A stretch of DNA of 64,000 bases from Diogma glabrata. Lineage: Eukaryota; Arthropoda; Insecta; Diptera; Cylindrotomidae. Every line of letters starts with the position of its first letter. Position 1 is the stretch's first letter. The translations under genes and the position numbers were made by a program. Of the stretch, positions 47,812 to 60,000 are shown piece after piece. The notes below the pieces were generated by a model that was not told the origin of the DNA, did not search any database, and saw only the letters and a program-made list of their open reading frames with translations. The stretch lies in assembly GCA_963693315.1 (NCBI GenBank), contig OY856186.1, positions 92,053,536 through 92,117,535 on the forward strand, in the 5' to 3' direction.

Positions 47812-47985
47812 ATGCCTTTCAAATTGTGCTGTAACTTGTACGGTCTCAAAAATCATCAGCGGACATCAAAAAATGTGAAACTGGTCACACCAGCTGTTAT
47901 TCAAAAAGCTGCAACCCTAAATTTTACTTTGCGTGATGACCAGTTTATATGTGAAACATGTCGCACTTATATCTATAAAAATAAG
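47812..47985 (+). CDS. Transposon-encoded protein of unknown function, exon 1
   Basis: Starts MPFKLCCNLYGLKNHQRTSK and ends in DDQFICETCRTYIYKNK. Paired cysteines (CC near the start and CETC near the end) suggest a zinc-binding module. The ATG lies downstream of a TATA-like stretch (near 47727). It is joined in frame to exon 2 through a 63-bp intron (47986-48048, GTAAAT to CTATACAG). I recall this protein type as a recurrent, uncharacterised transposon-linked family in invertebrates, but I cannot name it with certainty. Confidence 0.7.
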
Positions 47986-48048
47986 GTAAATTTAATTATT
48001 TTATTAAAATGAATAAAAATTCATATGCAACTAATATTTTCTATACAG

Positions 48049-48837
48049 CAGCTTTCATGTTCGGAAACTATTGATAGTGAAATTATTTCTATAAATCAGG
48101 ATGTTGAAAATGTTCCAACGAACGAAAATATTCAAATACCTCCAGCATCTTTAGATCCATCACCAGTTTCGGTTGATACTATATCTCCACCAGTTCCTGA
48201 ACTACTTAAGGACATTTTAGAAGATATTAACAATGTTCTTGGAAGGTTAGCCGAATCTCCTATCAAACAAAATCATATTACAACAGGAAGTTATAAAAAA
48301 ATTGCAAGTGTCACATCGGCAATGAGTCAAAGATTATTTCAAGTAGATTCAGTTAAAGTGTTATCACCAAACGAGGAATGTGAATATACATCATGGCTTA
48401 TGAACCTTAAAAAAGAGTTTAAAGATGCCAGCTGTAAATCAAAACAAGTGTTTTTGTTGACAACTCTACCACGTAAATTTTGGTCAAATCAACGTATCCA
48501 GGATGAATTTAATGCATCAAGACGACTGGTAGAATTCGCCATGGATCTGTTGGAAACAGTAGGTCCTTACAGTTGGCCTCAAAGCAAACAAGTGCACAGT
48601 TTGTCACAAAATATAGTAAAACAAATTCAAACATACTTCTTATCAGAGGAAATTAGTAGAACAATGCCTGGCCTTAAAGATGTTGTTACTATTACAGAAG
48701 GATCGACAAAAATTAAGAAATCAAAGCGGTTGGTGTTATGGACCCTCACCGACATCTACGAAATGTTCTTGGAAGAAAACAAAGAACTCAAGGATTCCAC
48801 TGTTTTTTACCGGATAACACTACACCCGATAAAATAA
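48049..48837 (+). CDS. Transposon-encoded protein of unknown function, exon 2
   Basis: It begins QLSCSETIDSEIISINQDVE. An acidic, proline-rich linker follows (PPASLDPSPVSVDTISPPVP), and then a region with conserved-looking character: FLLTTLPRKFWSNQRIQDEF, ISRTMPGLKDVVTITEG and KKSKRLVLWTLTDIYEMFLE. The frame ends ...KDSTVFYRITLHPIK at TAA 48835. In another frame the sequence continues past that point (DKIIAKMFSFSDDHKYF up to about 48905), so the end is probably altered by an internal deletion or frameshift. The element is then a shortened derivative. No catalytic triad is visible; function unknown. Confidence 0.6.
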   Translation, partial: QLSCSETIDSEIISINQDVENVPTNENIQIPPASLDPSPVSVDTISPPVPELLKDILEDINNVLGRLAESPIKQNHITTGSYKKIASVTSAMSQRLFQVDSVKVLSPNEECEYTSWLMNLKKEFKDASCKSKQVFLLTTLPRKFWSNQRIQDEFNASRRLVEFAMDLLETVGPYSWPQSKQVHSLSQNIVKQIQTYFLSEEISRTMPGLKDVVTITEGSTKIKKSKRLVLWTLTDIYEMFLEENKELKDSTVFYRITLHPIK

Positions 48838-49087
48838 TTGCCAAAATGTTTTCTTTTTCTGATGATCATAAATATTTCAATTTAAAGGCAAAAAAAAATA
48901 TATAAATTAATTTTTTAATGTATTTATTTATAATATTGATTATATTATAATGTTTATAGGAAAAATATTTTTTTAATGTTTTTTTCTAATGTTAGTGTTG
49001 GTGATGTTGAAATTATAACAAAATCTTCGATCATTGGGATCTCCAATTCTTATTCTGAATAAAAACCTGTTTCTCAATCAGAAATAC

Positions 49088-49687
49088 ACAAAAAATGGTT
49101 CAAATTTATTGCAGGTGTTAAAATATGAAATGTTTAATTTATTAGATCCACATTTAGTACAGGATTATTAACTTAATAAAAAAACACATGTGAATTTTTC
49201 ATATACCAAACTTTAAAAAATCGTAAGAAAAAATCCATATTGAATTGCTGACTTTTTATTTCTCAATTTCATAGCTGCATATGTTTACTTTAAAATTTGT
49301 GAAAAACAAAAAAAAAAAAGCCTACTTTTTGAGATATGAGCTTTGAAGTAAACCAAGGTTTTACGCGCCGCCTAGCGGAAAAGAGTAAAGTTATTAATTT
49401 TAAACTTACTTATTTCAATTATTCAATTATTTTCCTTTTTACTTGCAAAAATATACGTAAGTCGGATGAAATTTGTGGCACCTATTCACAAAACATTGCC
49501 ACCATTACCAAAAACTACGTGAAAAAGCCTCAAAATTCAACCGCGCATAACTCCGATTCAAAGTACTCAAAAAATAAAAGCAGAAATTACTTTTTTCCTT
49601 TTGTCAATGCCGACAATATATCAAAATTTCAGATTTTTAAAAAATAGTTGTTTTTTTTTCGATGTACGTTTTCAAAATAATAGCCCT
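49088..49687 (-). repeat. Right long terminal inverted repeat
   Basis: Reverse complement of 46824-47430. The open frames in the two arms differ at few residues (for example KRKV against KSKV and NANN against NADN). Confidence 0.88.
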
Positions 49688-50464
49688 GAATACAATTCAA
49701 ACAGAAATTATTAAAATACGCACACTGACATAAGTTTTCATTAGGGAACATCATATATATTAAATATGTTTAAGTAAAACTTAAGTGTATATAATCACAT
49801 GTTGATACTGTTAGAGATAATGAGAAATCACGGATATAGCCCTGATATTTTATTATTGGCGCCAAAAATTTTAATCTCAGCCAACAAAAAAAAAGAAATT
49901 CTTGTTTCTGCGATGCCAGTTTGGAGCAAATATTAGCAATTGCGCCGGATGAACAAATATTATTATGATTTTAGACTAGCAAGGACACTTGTAGTGTTAT
50001 GATTATACTAATTGTTAAACTTTTTTAAACCTAATTTTTAATTATATTACGCACCAAGCTTTGGTGTAATTTTGATTAAGATCATAGAGATTGCTTTTAG
50101 GGATTCAATATCAGTATGAAAAATATCGAAATACCAGTATACAAAATACCGAATTCTAAAACTGATGTAGGTATTAATTCGGTATTAATTTATAATTCAT
50201 TTTTTTATTAATATAATAAACTCTTTCTGCGATTACTATGTTCAAATACCTAATATAAATTTCACTTTGATATTTATATTATTTTATAAGTATACAAGTA
50301 TGCAAACAGATAGAGCTTTAGTTGTCTATAATTTAATCAATTGTTTCTCATTCCAATTAAAAAACTTGGATATAGGAGTAATTGGTAGTGATTTTCTGCA
50401 AATTATTATTTGAATTGCGAAATGGACATTAATTATTAAGTAAACACAAATTTGTAAAAATCAG
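49688..50464. other. AT-rich intergenic sequence
   Basis: No feature recognised. Confidence 0.5.
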
Positions 50465-50735
50465 TAACGTGTGTTACGAAGCTGTTTCACCCGTAAAAGT
50501 TAATTTGTCTACACAACTTTCTTCTACGTGATTCGATGTATTCGATACCACTGATCGGCCTTTTTAGTCATATTTAGTCTCTCCACTGATCGTCCTTTTT
50601 AGTCTCTCTACTGTTACGAAGCTGTTTATTCCCTAACAGTTCGTTTGTCTAAACAACTTTCCTCTATGCGGATCAATGCATTCATCCAATACAACTGATC
50701 GTCTTTTTTATTCATATTTTCTATTCACCTGGTCC
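50465..50735 (+). repeat. Tandem duplication, unit about 155 bp
   Basis: GTTACGAAGCTGTTT followed by TTTGTCTA(C/A)ACAACTTTC and CTGATCG(G/T)CCTTTTTAGTC occurs at about 50472-50620 and 50623-50715. CACTGATCGNCCTTTTTAGT also occurs as a smaller internal repeat. Confidence 0.75.
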
Positions 50736-51039
50736 GGAATGTTATTTTTTTTTTGATTTGCTATCTCATTTTGTATGCTGTTGGTTCATGAAATTTTTTT
50801 GAGATTTATTTGAATTTTTGGTAATTGTGGGAACATACTCAACCATTAAAGTTGTAATTAATTATTAAATTAAATGAAAAAAAAATTATGTGTTTGTATG
50901 CAAAATAACCAAAAAATTAGAAAAAAAAATAATATTTTTTTTGGTATTGCAATCACCGTCGGTGTGAAAAAATAGTGTAAATTTATTCATTTGTATGGAT
51001 TTATTTTTGGAATTGATTGACGGTTCATTTTTTGGGCCA

Positions 51040-51375
51040 TCAGGTATTATATTTCTAGCAAATTCAACAATTTTATTACATTATTTGATGCATTACCAGC
51101 AACTTAAATAATTTGCCGATATTCGTTTTTTTACATCAGTTATCTTATTTCTAACAAATTCAACAATAAAATTATAAAATATTACCAACAACTTGAATAA
51201 TTTACCGACATAATTTTTATTAAATTTGTTATTATATTTCTAACAAGTTTAACAATTTGCCCACATCATTTTTTTATATCAGTTATTATATTTCTAACAA
51301 ATTCAACAGTTTTATAATTTATTAAATCTTTTAATATAGTATTACCAACAACTTAAATAATTGCCGACAGCCATA
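51040..51375 (+). repeat. Diverged tandem repeat, period about 110 bp
   Basis: The series TATTTCTAACAAATTCAACA, then TTACCAACAACTTAAATAAT and TTGCCGACA, recurs about three times. Confidence 0.75.
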
Positions 51376-51404
51376 TTTTTTACATAATTTTTTTTTCTTT
51401 TTTA

Positions 51405-51780
51405 ATAAAATGTGTTGTGTAGTAGGAATTACAATATGTGTCACAATAACACAAAAAAACCTTTTAAGACCAAGGTCCCACAACAACATACGTTCAAAGG
51501 TGTTGATGGACGTAAATCTTTCTGTTTTTGTTTTTTTTTTTTATATTTTTTGTTAAGCAAGCTACAGACCCACAATCAAACCGACAACCAATCGAAAAAA
51601 ACGAAAACAAACGAAATAAAATTTTAATGTAAAAATCCCCTAAATTTTATTTCGTTTACTCTCGCCCTCGACCGACCGTCAACCTGATTGCAGGTCTGTA
51701 GCTTGCTTTAAAGTATGGATAACTAAACAAAAAATCCTATCACTGACAAAATATGACATAGGCCAATATTTTATGATAGA
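51405..51780 (+). repeat. Dispersed repeat, copy 2 (interrupted by a MITE)
   Basis: Matches 17735-17975 in the same orientation, from AAAATGTGTTGTGTAGTAGG to GATAACTAAACAAAAAATCC and the TTTTATGATAGAATAGA part. Copy 1 lacks the 160-bp insertion at 51553-51712. Confidence 0.8.
51553..51712. mobile_element. Small MITE with TTAAGCAAGCTACAGACC ends
   Basis: The left end TTAAGCAAGCTACAGACC (51553-) and the right end GGTCTGTAGCTTGCTTTAA (to 51712) are inverted copies; the match continues weakly inward (AATCAAACCGAC against AATCAGGTTGAC). TTAA at both edges would fit a piggyBac-type target, but one extra base on the right makes this unsure. Confidence 0.8.
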
Positions 51781-52320
51781 ATAGAGAAAATAAAAGTAAA
51801 TTAAAAAGAAAATAACAATTTATAATATTTCTAATATGTCCATCGTATGCGGCTTAAGTTGGTGAAGATGATCTATTAATTATGTGCTAGAAGGAATGAA
51901 AAGTTGGCTCCGGAACAATCATGGGGTAAGCGAAAAATTTTTTTGCTTACTTAATTCTGTTTACATAGTCTCTTTTGCGTGCATATTTGATTATTTGTAC
52001 TTAACTGGGGGATATTACTGTTCGAACACACATGGCGGAAACTCGTCGGATTACAACTCTGTCAGGCACGCAAGCCCCGATTGCTTTCTGCTTGTGACTA
52101 ACTAACAGTGTCCAGTGTTCATTACATGCGTGCCAATTCTTTTACACGAATTATAGACGCAAGGTGCGATTTTTTACTGTGCTACCAAACCAAATAAATT
52201 AATCAACTTGCGTTGAAATGAGATCAATTTACGTTGCAAGAAGATGAATGCAAAATTTGGTGCAAAACATTATATGTCGAATTAGAAATCCTAACATTAT
52301 AGTAGTAGTTTTGCACGATT
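51781..52320. other. Intergenic sequence
   Basis: No feature recognised. Confidence 0.5.
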
Positions 52321-52960
52321 CACTTTACGTGGCATAAGACAACCAGTTCTCGTTGACAGTTCTGTCAATACAGAAGCCGATGTCCTCTACCCCAACTTCG
52401 TTAGAGGAGAATCGCTCAATCCCGAACCACAAAGTAATCATACCACACTAGCTCAACAAAAAACTTCATTTATATACCCCCTTTTTCCACCTCGCATTCA
52501 ATTAACCAAGAGTTCCATTGAACAGGGAGGAGATAGAAATATTGTCTTTCAAGACTTCGTTTGGAAGCTGGTTTACGAGAAGCTGTACGTGACTATCTCG
52601 CTTATTTCAAAGAGCAACCCTATGATATTTCTATCAACGGAAAAACTAGAGCGAGCACACAAGTAATAATTTCATCACAAGATTTTTCCTACAGACCCTG
52701 ACCGTTTGTTATCGCTCTACAAGCAGTTTCACGAAGCTTACGACATTCTTACACCATCACAAATAGGGCAAGATCTTAAGGCTCACAATAATTTTTTACG
52801 AAGTGGAAGAGTCAGATATTTAAACAGTACTCGTCACAATTATAATCATTTTTATACGGGCGTGGCCAATAACCATGTGCTGTTAAACCTACAGTACCAA
52901 TTTCTAATATACAGAATTTTGACAACACTTCCTTAAAGATTTTTTACTTTAACTGTAGTG
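52321..52960 (+). pseudogene. Possible ORF1 remnant of the LINE
   Basis: Open stretches in the same direction as the endonuclease: 52337-52680 with LRGIRQPVLVDSSVNTEAD, and 52706-52936 with SLYKQFHEAYDILTPSQIGQ. They lie directly upstream of the endonuclease start and have protein-like composition, but no zinc knuckle or other known ORF1 motif is visible. Assigned by position only. Confidence 0.4.
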
Positions 52961-54096
52961 GCATGAGATCTAAAATAAAAGATCTATTTATTCAATCCGA
53001 ATCAACTTATTTCAATATAATTATATTGACCGAGACTGGGTTTAATCATAATTTTAATAACGAGGAAATTTTAAATAATAATTGGACCATATTTAGAAAA
53101 GATAGGAATTATGAGGAAACAAGCACTACCAGAGGGGGCGGAGTTTTGATAGCTGTTAGAACAAATCTACCATGTGAATTAGTCGAGGCAGCCTCAATTA
53201 ATTATATGGATCGGGTATTTGTCAAAATTAAATTAAAACAAAAAGATATTCTTATAGGAACCGTCTACATTCCACCATCTTCCGATGAAATTACTTATAA
53301 TTCCTACTATAAGTCTCTGATAAAAAATACCTCAAACTTAAGAGAAGAGGATGATTGCATCATTTTCGGTGACTTTAATCGACCCAATATTAATTTTATT
53401 AGTGACATTGACAATCCGAAACATTTATTGCCAATAAACTTACTATCTAACATTGATCTCGAGCTAACTAATACGTTTTATGGTAATAATTTTGTTCAAA
53501 TTAATAAGTTCAAAAATGTTTTGAATAGAACTTTAGATTTATGTTTCATAAATTTTGAAGACGATTTTATTTTCAGAGAAGCATCTGACTCGGAACATCT
53601 ATTTAAGAACTCAATACATCACAAAGGGTTGACTTTAGAATATAATTGCGGAGACTTTGATCCTTCATATAGTAATAGTTCCATATCATTAAATTTCAAA
53701 GCTGCTGACTACACTAGCATCAATAATTATTTTCATTCGATTGACTGGACTTTTCTTTGCTTAGAAAAAGACATAAATATTATTGTGGAGAAATTTTACA
53801 ACACCTTGTTTTATGCTATTGAAAAATTCGTGCCGAAAAAGTTAAATAAAACTAACAATGAGCCATGGATCAATAAACATCTAAAAAACTTAAGAAACAA
53901 AAGAAACAGAGCCTATAAATGGTACAAAAAATTTAACGACCATCGATCCAAAGAGTTATACGAATCTTTAGCTAATTCTTTTAAAGAAAAAACTTCAGTT
54001 TCGTACAACGATTATACTAAAAAAGTTGGACAAGTGCGAATAAAATTCGCTCGCCAAGGGTTCCGTGAATGTAAAGGAACACATTATCAAAAATAA
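52945..54096 (+). mobile_element. LINE endonuclease domain (jockey/CR1 group), 3'-truncated
   Basis: The frame starts around IFYFNCSGMRSKIKDLF (52945) and holds the endonuclease motifs ILTETGFN, TTRGGGVLIAVRTNLP, IGTVYIPPSSDE and CIIFGDFNRPNINF. The later catalytic segment reads NSIHHKGLTLEY, where SDH is more usual. The linker to RT follows (EPWINKHLKNLRNKRNRAYK, NDYTKKVGQVRIKF). Translation is open to 54096, then the sequence leaves the LINE and no RT follows. The first 730 bp from 53258 recur at 63267-64000. Confidence 0.88.
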
Positions 54097-54386
54097 ATGA
54101 CATAAAGTTATGTTGTAAAGTCTTTATATCGCCAGACTATGGACGCATAACAGAATAAATGTTTAATCGTAAACGTCAATAGTAAATATCAATCACATCT
54201 ACATTGATCAAAAATGTTACTTGAGGTTAAATCTTATCCATAGCTGTTTATGTTAGCTAAAGTATTTTAAAAGTCTAAATTGGGAATATGTGTTCTATAA
54301 ATCAGCGTCGAAATATAGGGTGGTATACATACACTTAAAATAGCACTTTTTTCATCAATAACTAAAAAACTATGCATCGCAGAATT
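54097..54386. other. AT-rich sequence between the LINE and the satellite
   Basis: No feature recognised; 54320-54386 already shows weak resemblance to the satellite unit. Confidence 0.5.
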
Positions 54387-56446
54387 CTAAAAAATATTGC
54401 AATGTTTCTTAAATTAAGTGTTCTTTCAAATGATACCCCACTCGTTTGGTTCCAAAAAAGTTTTTATTTTACCCTCCTTACACCCATCCCCTAAACACAC
54501 AGAAATATAATTATTTGTGAGTTCGCTATAATTTTCGTTCAAAATATAGCAAACTTCCTGTCTCTATGAATTTTTTAAATTTTTTCTGTCAATCAGTGTC
54601 GAAACGTAAGGGGGGGAACGGTCTGGAATTTGCACATTTTTTAGAATAACTCCAAAACGGTGTACCGGAAATTTCTAAAAAAAATTGCAATGTTTTGGAA
54701 ATTTAGTCTTCTTTCAAATGACACCCCACTCGCTTGGGTCAAAAAAAATTTTTTTTCACCCCCCTGACACCCATCCCCTAAACACACAGAAATATAATTA
54801 TTTGAGAGTTCGCTATAATTTTCGTTCAAAATATAGCAAACTTCCTATCTCTATAAATTTTTACAATTTTTTCTGTCAATCAGTGTCGAAACGTAGGGCG
54901 GGGGAACGGTTTGGAATGTGCACATTTTTTAGAATAACTCCGAAACTGTGTACCACAAAATTCTAAAAAAAATTGCAATGTTTTGGAAATTTGGTCTTCT
55001 TTCAAATGATAACCCACTTGCTTGGGTCAAAAAAAGTTTTTTTTTACCCCCCTTACACCCATCCCCTAAACACACAGAAATATAATTATTTGAGAGTCCG
55101 CTATAATTTTTGTTCAAAATATAGCAAACTTCCTGTCTCTATGAATTTTTTCAATTTTTTCTGTCAATCAGTGTCGAAACGTAAGGGGGGGGGGGGGGAC
55201 GGTCTGGAATGTGCACATTTTTTAGAATAACTCCAAAACGGTGTACCGGAAATTTCTAAAAAAAATTGCAATGTTTTGGAAATTTGGTGCTCTTTCAAAT
55301 GCTACCCCACTCGCTTGGGTCAAAAAAAATTTTTTTTTACCCCGCTTACACCCATCCCCTAAACGCACAGAAATATAATTATTTGAGAGTTCGCTATAAT
55401 TTTCGTTCAAAATATAGTAAACTTCCTGTCTCTATGAATTTTTTCAATTTTTTCCGTCAATCAGTGTCGAAACGTAGGGGGGGGGGGTACGGTCTGGAAT
55501 GTGCACATTTTTTAGAATAACTCCGAAACTGTGTACCACAAAATTCTAAAAACAATTGCAATGTTTTGGAAATTCGGTCCTCTTTCAAATGATACCCCAC
55601 TCGCTTGGGTCAAAAAAAGTTTTTTTTACCCCCCTTACACCCATCCCCTAAACACACAGAAATATAATTATTTGAGAGTTCGCTATAATTTTCGTTCAAA
55701 ATATAGCAAATTTCCTGTGTCAGTGAATTTTTCAATTTTTTCTGTCAATCAGTGTCGAAACGTAGGGGGGGGGGGGAACGATCTGGAATTTGCACATTTT
55801 TTAGAATAACTCAAAAACTGTGTACCACAAAATTCTAAAAAAAATTGCCAAGTTTCTGAAATTCGGAGCTCTTTCAAATGATACCCCACTCGCTTGGGTT
55901 TTTTTCACCCTTCCCCACCCCAATCCCTTAAAAACACAAAAAATATAATTATTTGAGAGTTCGCTATATTTTTCGTTCAGAGTTTATCAAACTTCCTGTC
56001 TCTGTGAATTTTTTTTAAATTTTTCTGTTAATTAGGCTCGAAATGCAAGGGGGGGGACCAACTTTTTGTGTCACTTTATTGATAATAATTCAAAAACTAT
56101 GCATTGCAAAATTCTAAAAAAAATGGCAATATTTCTAAAATCAAGTGCTCTTTCAAATGACACCCCACATTTAGGTTTTAAATGATTTTTTTACCCCTTA
56201 ACATTCCCACCCCTTTAATAAATATAGTTATTAGTGTCTGCCACTTTTCTATATTTTTCATTAAAAACCTACTCAATTTTCTATCATTCCAAATATATTT
56301 CAAGATTTTCGATGAAGTAGGGTCGGAGTTAATCGGGGCAATAAAACATCCCGAAAACGTCATTTTTCCAAATTATACAAAAAATGGTGAGGTGAAAAAT
56401 TCCAAAGTATATTTTTAAATAATGCTGAAATGAAGCCCTTTCATAT
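54387..56446 (+). repeat. Tandem satellite, unit about 290 bp, seven copies
   Basis: Units begin with AATTCTAAAAAAAATTGCAA at about 54382, 54675, 54960, 55253, 55545, 55834 and 56110. Each has CCCCACTCGCTTGGGTC, CACCCATCCCCTAAACACAC, a segment containing GAGAGTTCGCTATAATTTTC, and AATCAGTGTCGAAACGTA followed by a run of 7 to 12 G. The middle units are very similar and the first and last are diverged. Open frames of 60-93 codons that repeat in each unit are by-products. Confidence 0.95.
56443..56446. repeat. Target site duplication (ATAT), left
   Basis: ATAT directly before the LTR, matched by ATAT at 62774-62777. The satellite sequence continues across after removing the element. Confidence 0.8.
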
Positions 56447-57079
56447 TGTAACGTTTCTTTGCCGAGTTACAATTATTTAGTTCGATCACTAAATCAGGAA
56501 ATTTAAAACACAATGGATTTTCTAAACGTTATAATTTTATTCGTTCAAGATTTTACAATAAAAATATTTCTCCTATTACTATTCCCCTTTTAGTTCTTCT
56601 TGTACTAACAATGTTTCACCACTTATAATTCTTTTATACTTGTTCACAATATCACTTTTAACTTTCTACTTATAACACTTTTAATTTTACTTCGCCTTTA
56701 TCACTGCTAAATTTTTATACTTTTTGTATCGCTAACAACTTTATACTGGTTGTATCCTCGAACAACACCTTTTATATATACTACATGAAATAGCCTCGAA
56801 ACTGCTGTAATGTTCTAGATAGAACACACCCTCAACAATAAGACGATCTTCAAATATTAACACCTAGGTGTGAAATCTATTCTTTTCAATTGTTTTATTT
56901 ACCAATTTTTATTTCGTTAACCAATCTTTATTCGATAAAACAAATACTTCCTATTAAATGTTTACTTTGGTTGCATTGTTACCTTTTGTATCTTTTGATT
57001 TTTATATTTGTAGAACTAACGAGAATTTTCTTGAAAGTTCTATTGTTTTTGTGTTCTATCATCTTCCATAATCGTCACA
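56447..57079 (-). repeat. 3' LTR
   Basis: In element orientation it begins TGTGACGATTATGG and ends AACGTTACA. It is 633 bp and nearly identical to 62138-62773. Confidence 0.96.
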
Positions 57080-57093
57080 TTCTCCCCCACTTA
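57080..57093 (-). promoter_or_regulatory. Polypurine tract
   Basis: The minus strand reads TAAGTGGGGGAGAA directly before the 3' LTR. Its first bases overlap the pol stop codon. Confidence 0.85.
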
Positions 57094-60000
57094 TTTCTGT
57101 TCGTCCCGAATAGAATCTAAATCTCCCCCTCTGTAGGGTGCTAATCTTTCTAGATGAACGACTTTTGGTTTCGCTCGTTGACCTTTCTTTATTCGATAAA
57201 CGACATCGTTTAATTTTGTTATGATGGTATAAGGTCCTTCCCAAGATGTTTGTAGTTTTGGAGATAGTCCTTTTCTCCGCTGTGGATTGTGTAGCCACAC
57301 TAGTTGTCCTTCCTCAAATCCTTTGTTGTTTGCGCGAATGTCATACCGAGCCTTCATTCGATCACTGGATATCTGTGCTTTCTGTCTGACAAACGTGTGT
57401 ACCTCCTCAAGTTCTTTTTGAAGTTTATTAACATAATCTTGTACACATAATGTTGACGATGGAATAATCCCAAACTTCAGATCACCAGGTAGCCGTAAAT
57501 CATTTCCAAAAATGGTTGTAGCAGGCGCCGTTTTGGTTGTATCATGCACTGCTGATCTATAAGCCATCAAGAATAACGGAATATGACGATCCCAATCACG
57601 TTGATTCTTGTTCACTACTTTTGCTAGATATTTCTCAAGAGTAGCATTAAATCTTTCAACCATGCCATCTGATTGGGGATGTGAAGCAGTTGTTCTAGTT
57701 TTATTAATTCCAAGCATCTGACAGATTTCTTGAAATATGGTAGATTCAAAATTTCTTCCTTGATCTGTGTGAATTTCCATCGGTACTCCGTAGCGACTTA
57801 TCCAATTGCTAACTACTGCTTCAGCGATCGTTGTTGCTTCTTGGTTTGGTATTGCACACACTTCTGGCCACTTGCTAAAATAATCCATTATGACTAGCAC
57901 ATATTTGTTGTTGTTATCAGAAGTCGGAAATGGTCCAGCTACATCCATCGCAATTCTCTCGAATGGTGCTCCTACATTATACTGCCTCATGTTACCACGG
58001 CTTCTTCTTGCAGGTCCCTTTGCAGCCGCACATTGATCGCATGCTTGACACCATTCCACTACCGATTGACGTGCTCCTGACCAATAAAATCTACGCCGTA
58101 CTTTAGAAAGGGTTTTGTTAATACCCAGGTGACCGCCACTGGTTCCTTCATGATATTCCTTTAATACTTGAGGTATTCTTATTTTGGGAACTACTATCAT
58201 TGATTCTTTAACTGATCCGTCAGGACTTTCCCAAATTCTTTTCAAGCATCCATCTTCAATACAGAGGCTGTCCCATTGTGCCCAATATGCCTTTAATGTT
58301 TGACTTTTATCGGCAATCTCACTCCATGTAGGTTTTTCTCCCTTTTCCTTGCATTTTATTATTGGTGCCAAGCTCGGATCTTCCAGTTGCTCCTTCCTTA
58401 CCACTGTCCAGTCTTCACTAGGAAGCACTTGCAGAAGCCTGACATCAATAATGTTTTCTTTACTTTCCGCCCGACTACAGTGCTTGCATTCCACCTGGCA
58501 TGGCCTTCTTGATAATGCATCAGCATTTCCATGTGCACTTCCCCTTCGATGTTCAATGTCGAAATCATAAGCTTGTAAGCGTTCAATCCATCGTGCTACT
58601 TGTCCTTCCGGGTTCTTAAATTGCAGTAGCCACCTCAATGCTCCATGATCAGTTCTCAAATGGAATTTTTGGCCGTACAAATACTTGTGAAAATGTTTTA
58701 CACATTCCACTATAGCCAGCAATTCTTTACGGGTTACACAATAATTCCTTTCTGGCTTGGACAGTACTTTTGAGTAATAAGCTATTACTTTTTCTTGTCC
58801 ATCAATTTCTTGAGATAACACTCCTCCTATACCATCATTGCTGGCATCAGTGTCTAATATGAATTTAAAATTTGGTATAGGGTAAGCCAGAACTGGTGCT
58901 GTGCACAATCTTTTCCGAAGCTCCACAAAAGCATCTTCTTGCTTTTCGGTCCATTCAAAAGCTTTATCCTTCCTCGTGAGCTCATGCAGACTCTTAGCAA
59001 CATTCGCAAATCCTGGTACAAAACGTCGGTAGTAAGTGCACAATCCCAGAAAACTGCGAAGTTCATGTAAATTCTTAGGTCTTGGCCATTCTTTTACTGC
59101 TGTGATCTTATCAGCATCTGTGTGTATTCCATTCGTTGTTACTTTGTGCCCCAAGTATTTTACTTCTTCTCTGAATAGTGTACATTTCTTTGGACTCAAT
59201 TTTAGTCCTGCTGCTTGGATTCTCCCGAAGACTTCTTCTAAATTCTTCAAATGATCGTCAAAATCCTTGCCCATTACAATGATGTCGTCCAAGTACACAA
59301 GGCACGTTCTCCAATGTAATCCTTTCAGCACACGTTCCATTAAACGTTCAAATGTTGCGGGAGCATTACATAGTCCGAATGGCATAACGTTAAACTGCCA
59401 TAGCCCACTACCCACACTAAACGCTGTCTTTTCTCGATCCTCTTCTTGGACTTCTACCTGCCAATAACCACTTTGCAGATCTAATGTTGAGAATAATTTG
59501 GCACCTGATAATGTGTCCAAGGTATCATCAATTCGAGGTAATGGGTAGCTATCTTTCTTTGTTACTGCATTCAGTTTTCTATAGTCGACGCAGAATCTCA
59601 TAGTTCCATCCTTCTTTCCAACTAAAACCACAGGTGAACTCCATGGACTATCTGATTGCCCGATAACACCAGCCATTTTCATATCCTTTACCATTCTATC
59701 AGCTTCTTCCCGTTTTGCTAATGGTAATCTTCTTGGTGCTTGGCGAATCGGCATCTCTGCTCCCGTGTCAATTTTATGTTTAACCAGATTAGTTCTTCCG
59801 TTGTCTGCTGATGTGCTGCAGAAGATGGACGAATAACGTTCGAGCAACTGCTCTGCTTCTTTCTTTTGTTCTTTTGTAAGCTCTGTTGTCCACTTCTGTA
59901 GTAGATTTTGTATTTCTTTCTTCTGCGTTTGATTTTCGACTTTCCTTTCTGTGTGCTGTTGTTCACATTTCACAATGGTAGTTACTTCTTCACATTTACC

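Larger units (their letters stand above)
46824..49687 (+). mobile_element. DNA transposon with terminal inverted repeats of about 600 bp
   Basis: Arms 46824-47430 and 49088-49687 are almost identical reverse complements, with only a few differences seen. Tips read AGGGCTATTATTTTGAAAAC. Between them lie a TATA-like stretch (near 47727), a two-exon gene (47812-48837) and AT-rich flanks. I see no obvious target duplication. Near-identity of the arms indicates a recent insertion or arm homogenisation. The superfamily is not decided; the enclosed protein shows no DDE motif that I can recognise. Confidence 0.85.

Noticed and set aside
54685..55809. Similar open frames of 60-93 codons repeated in series
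   Set aside because: They recur because the satellite unit recurs; frames break at the poly-G run.
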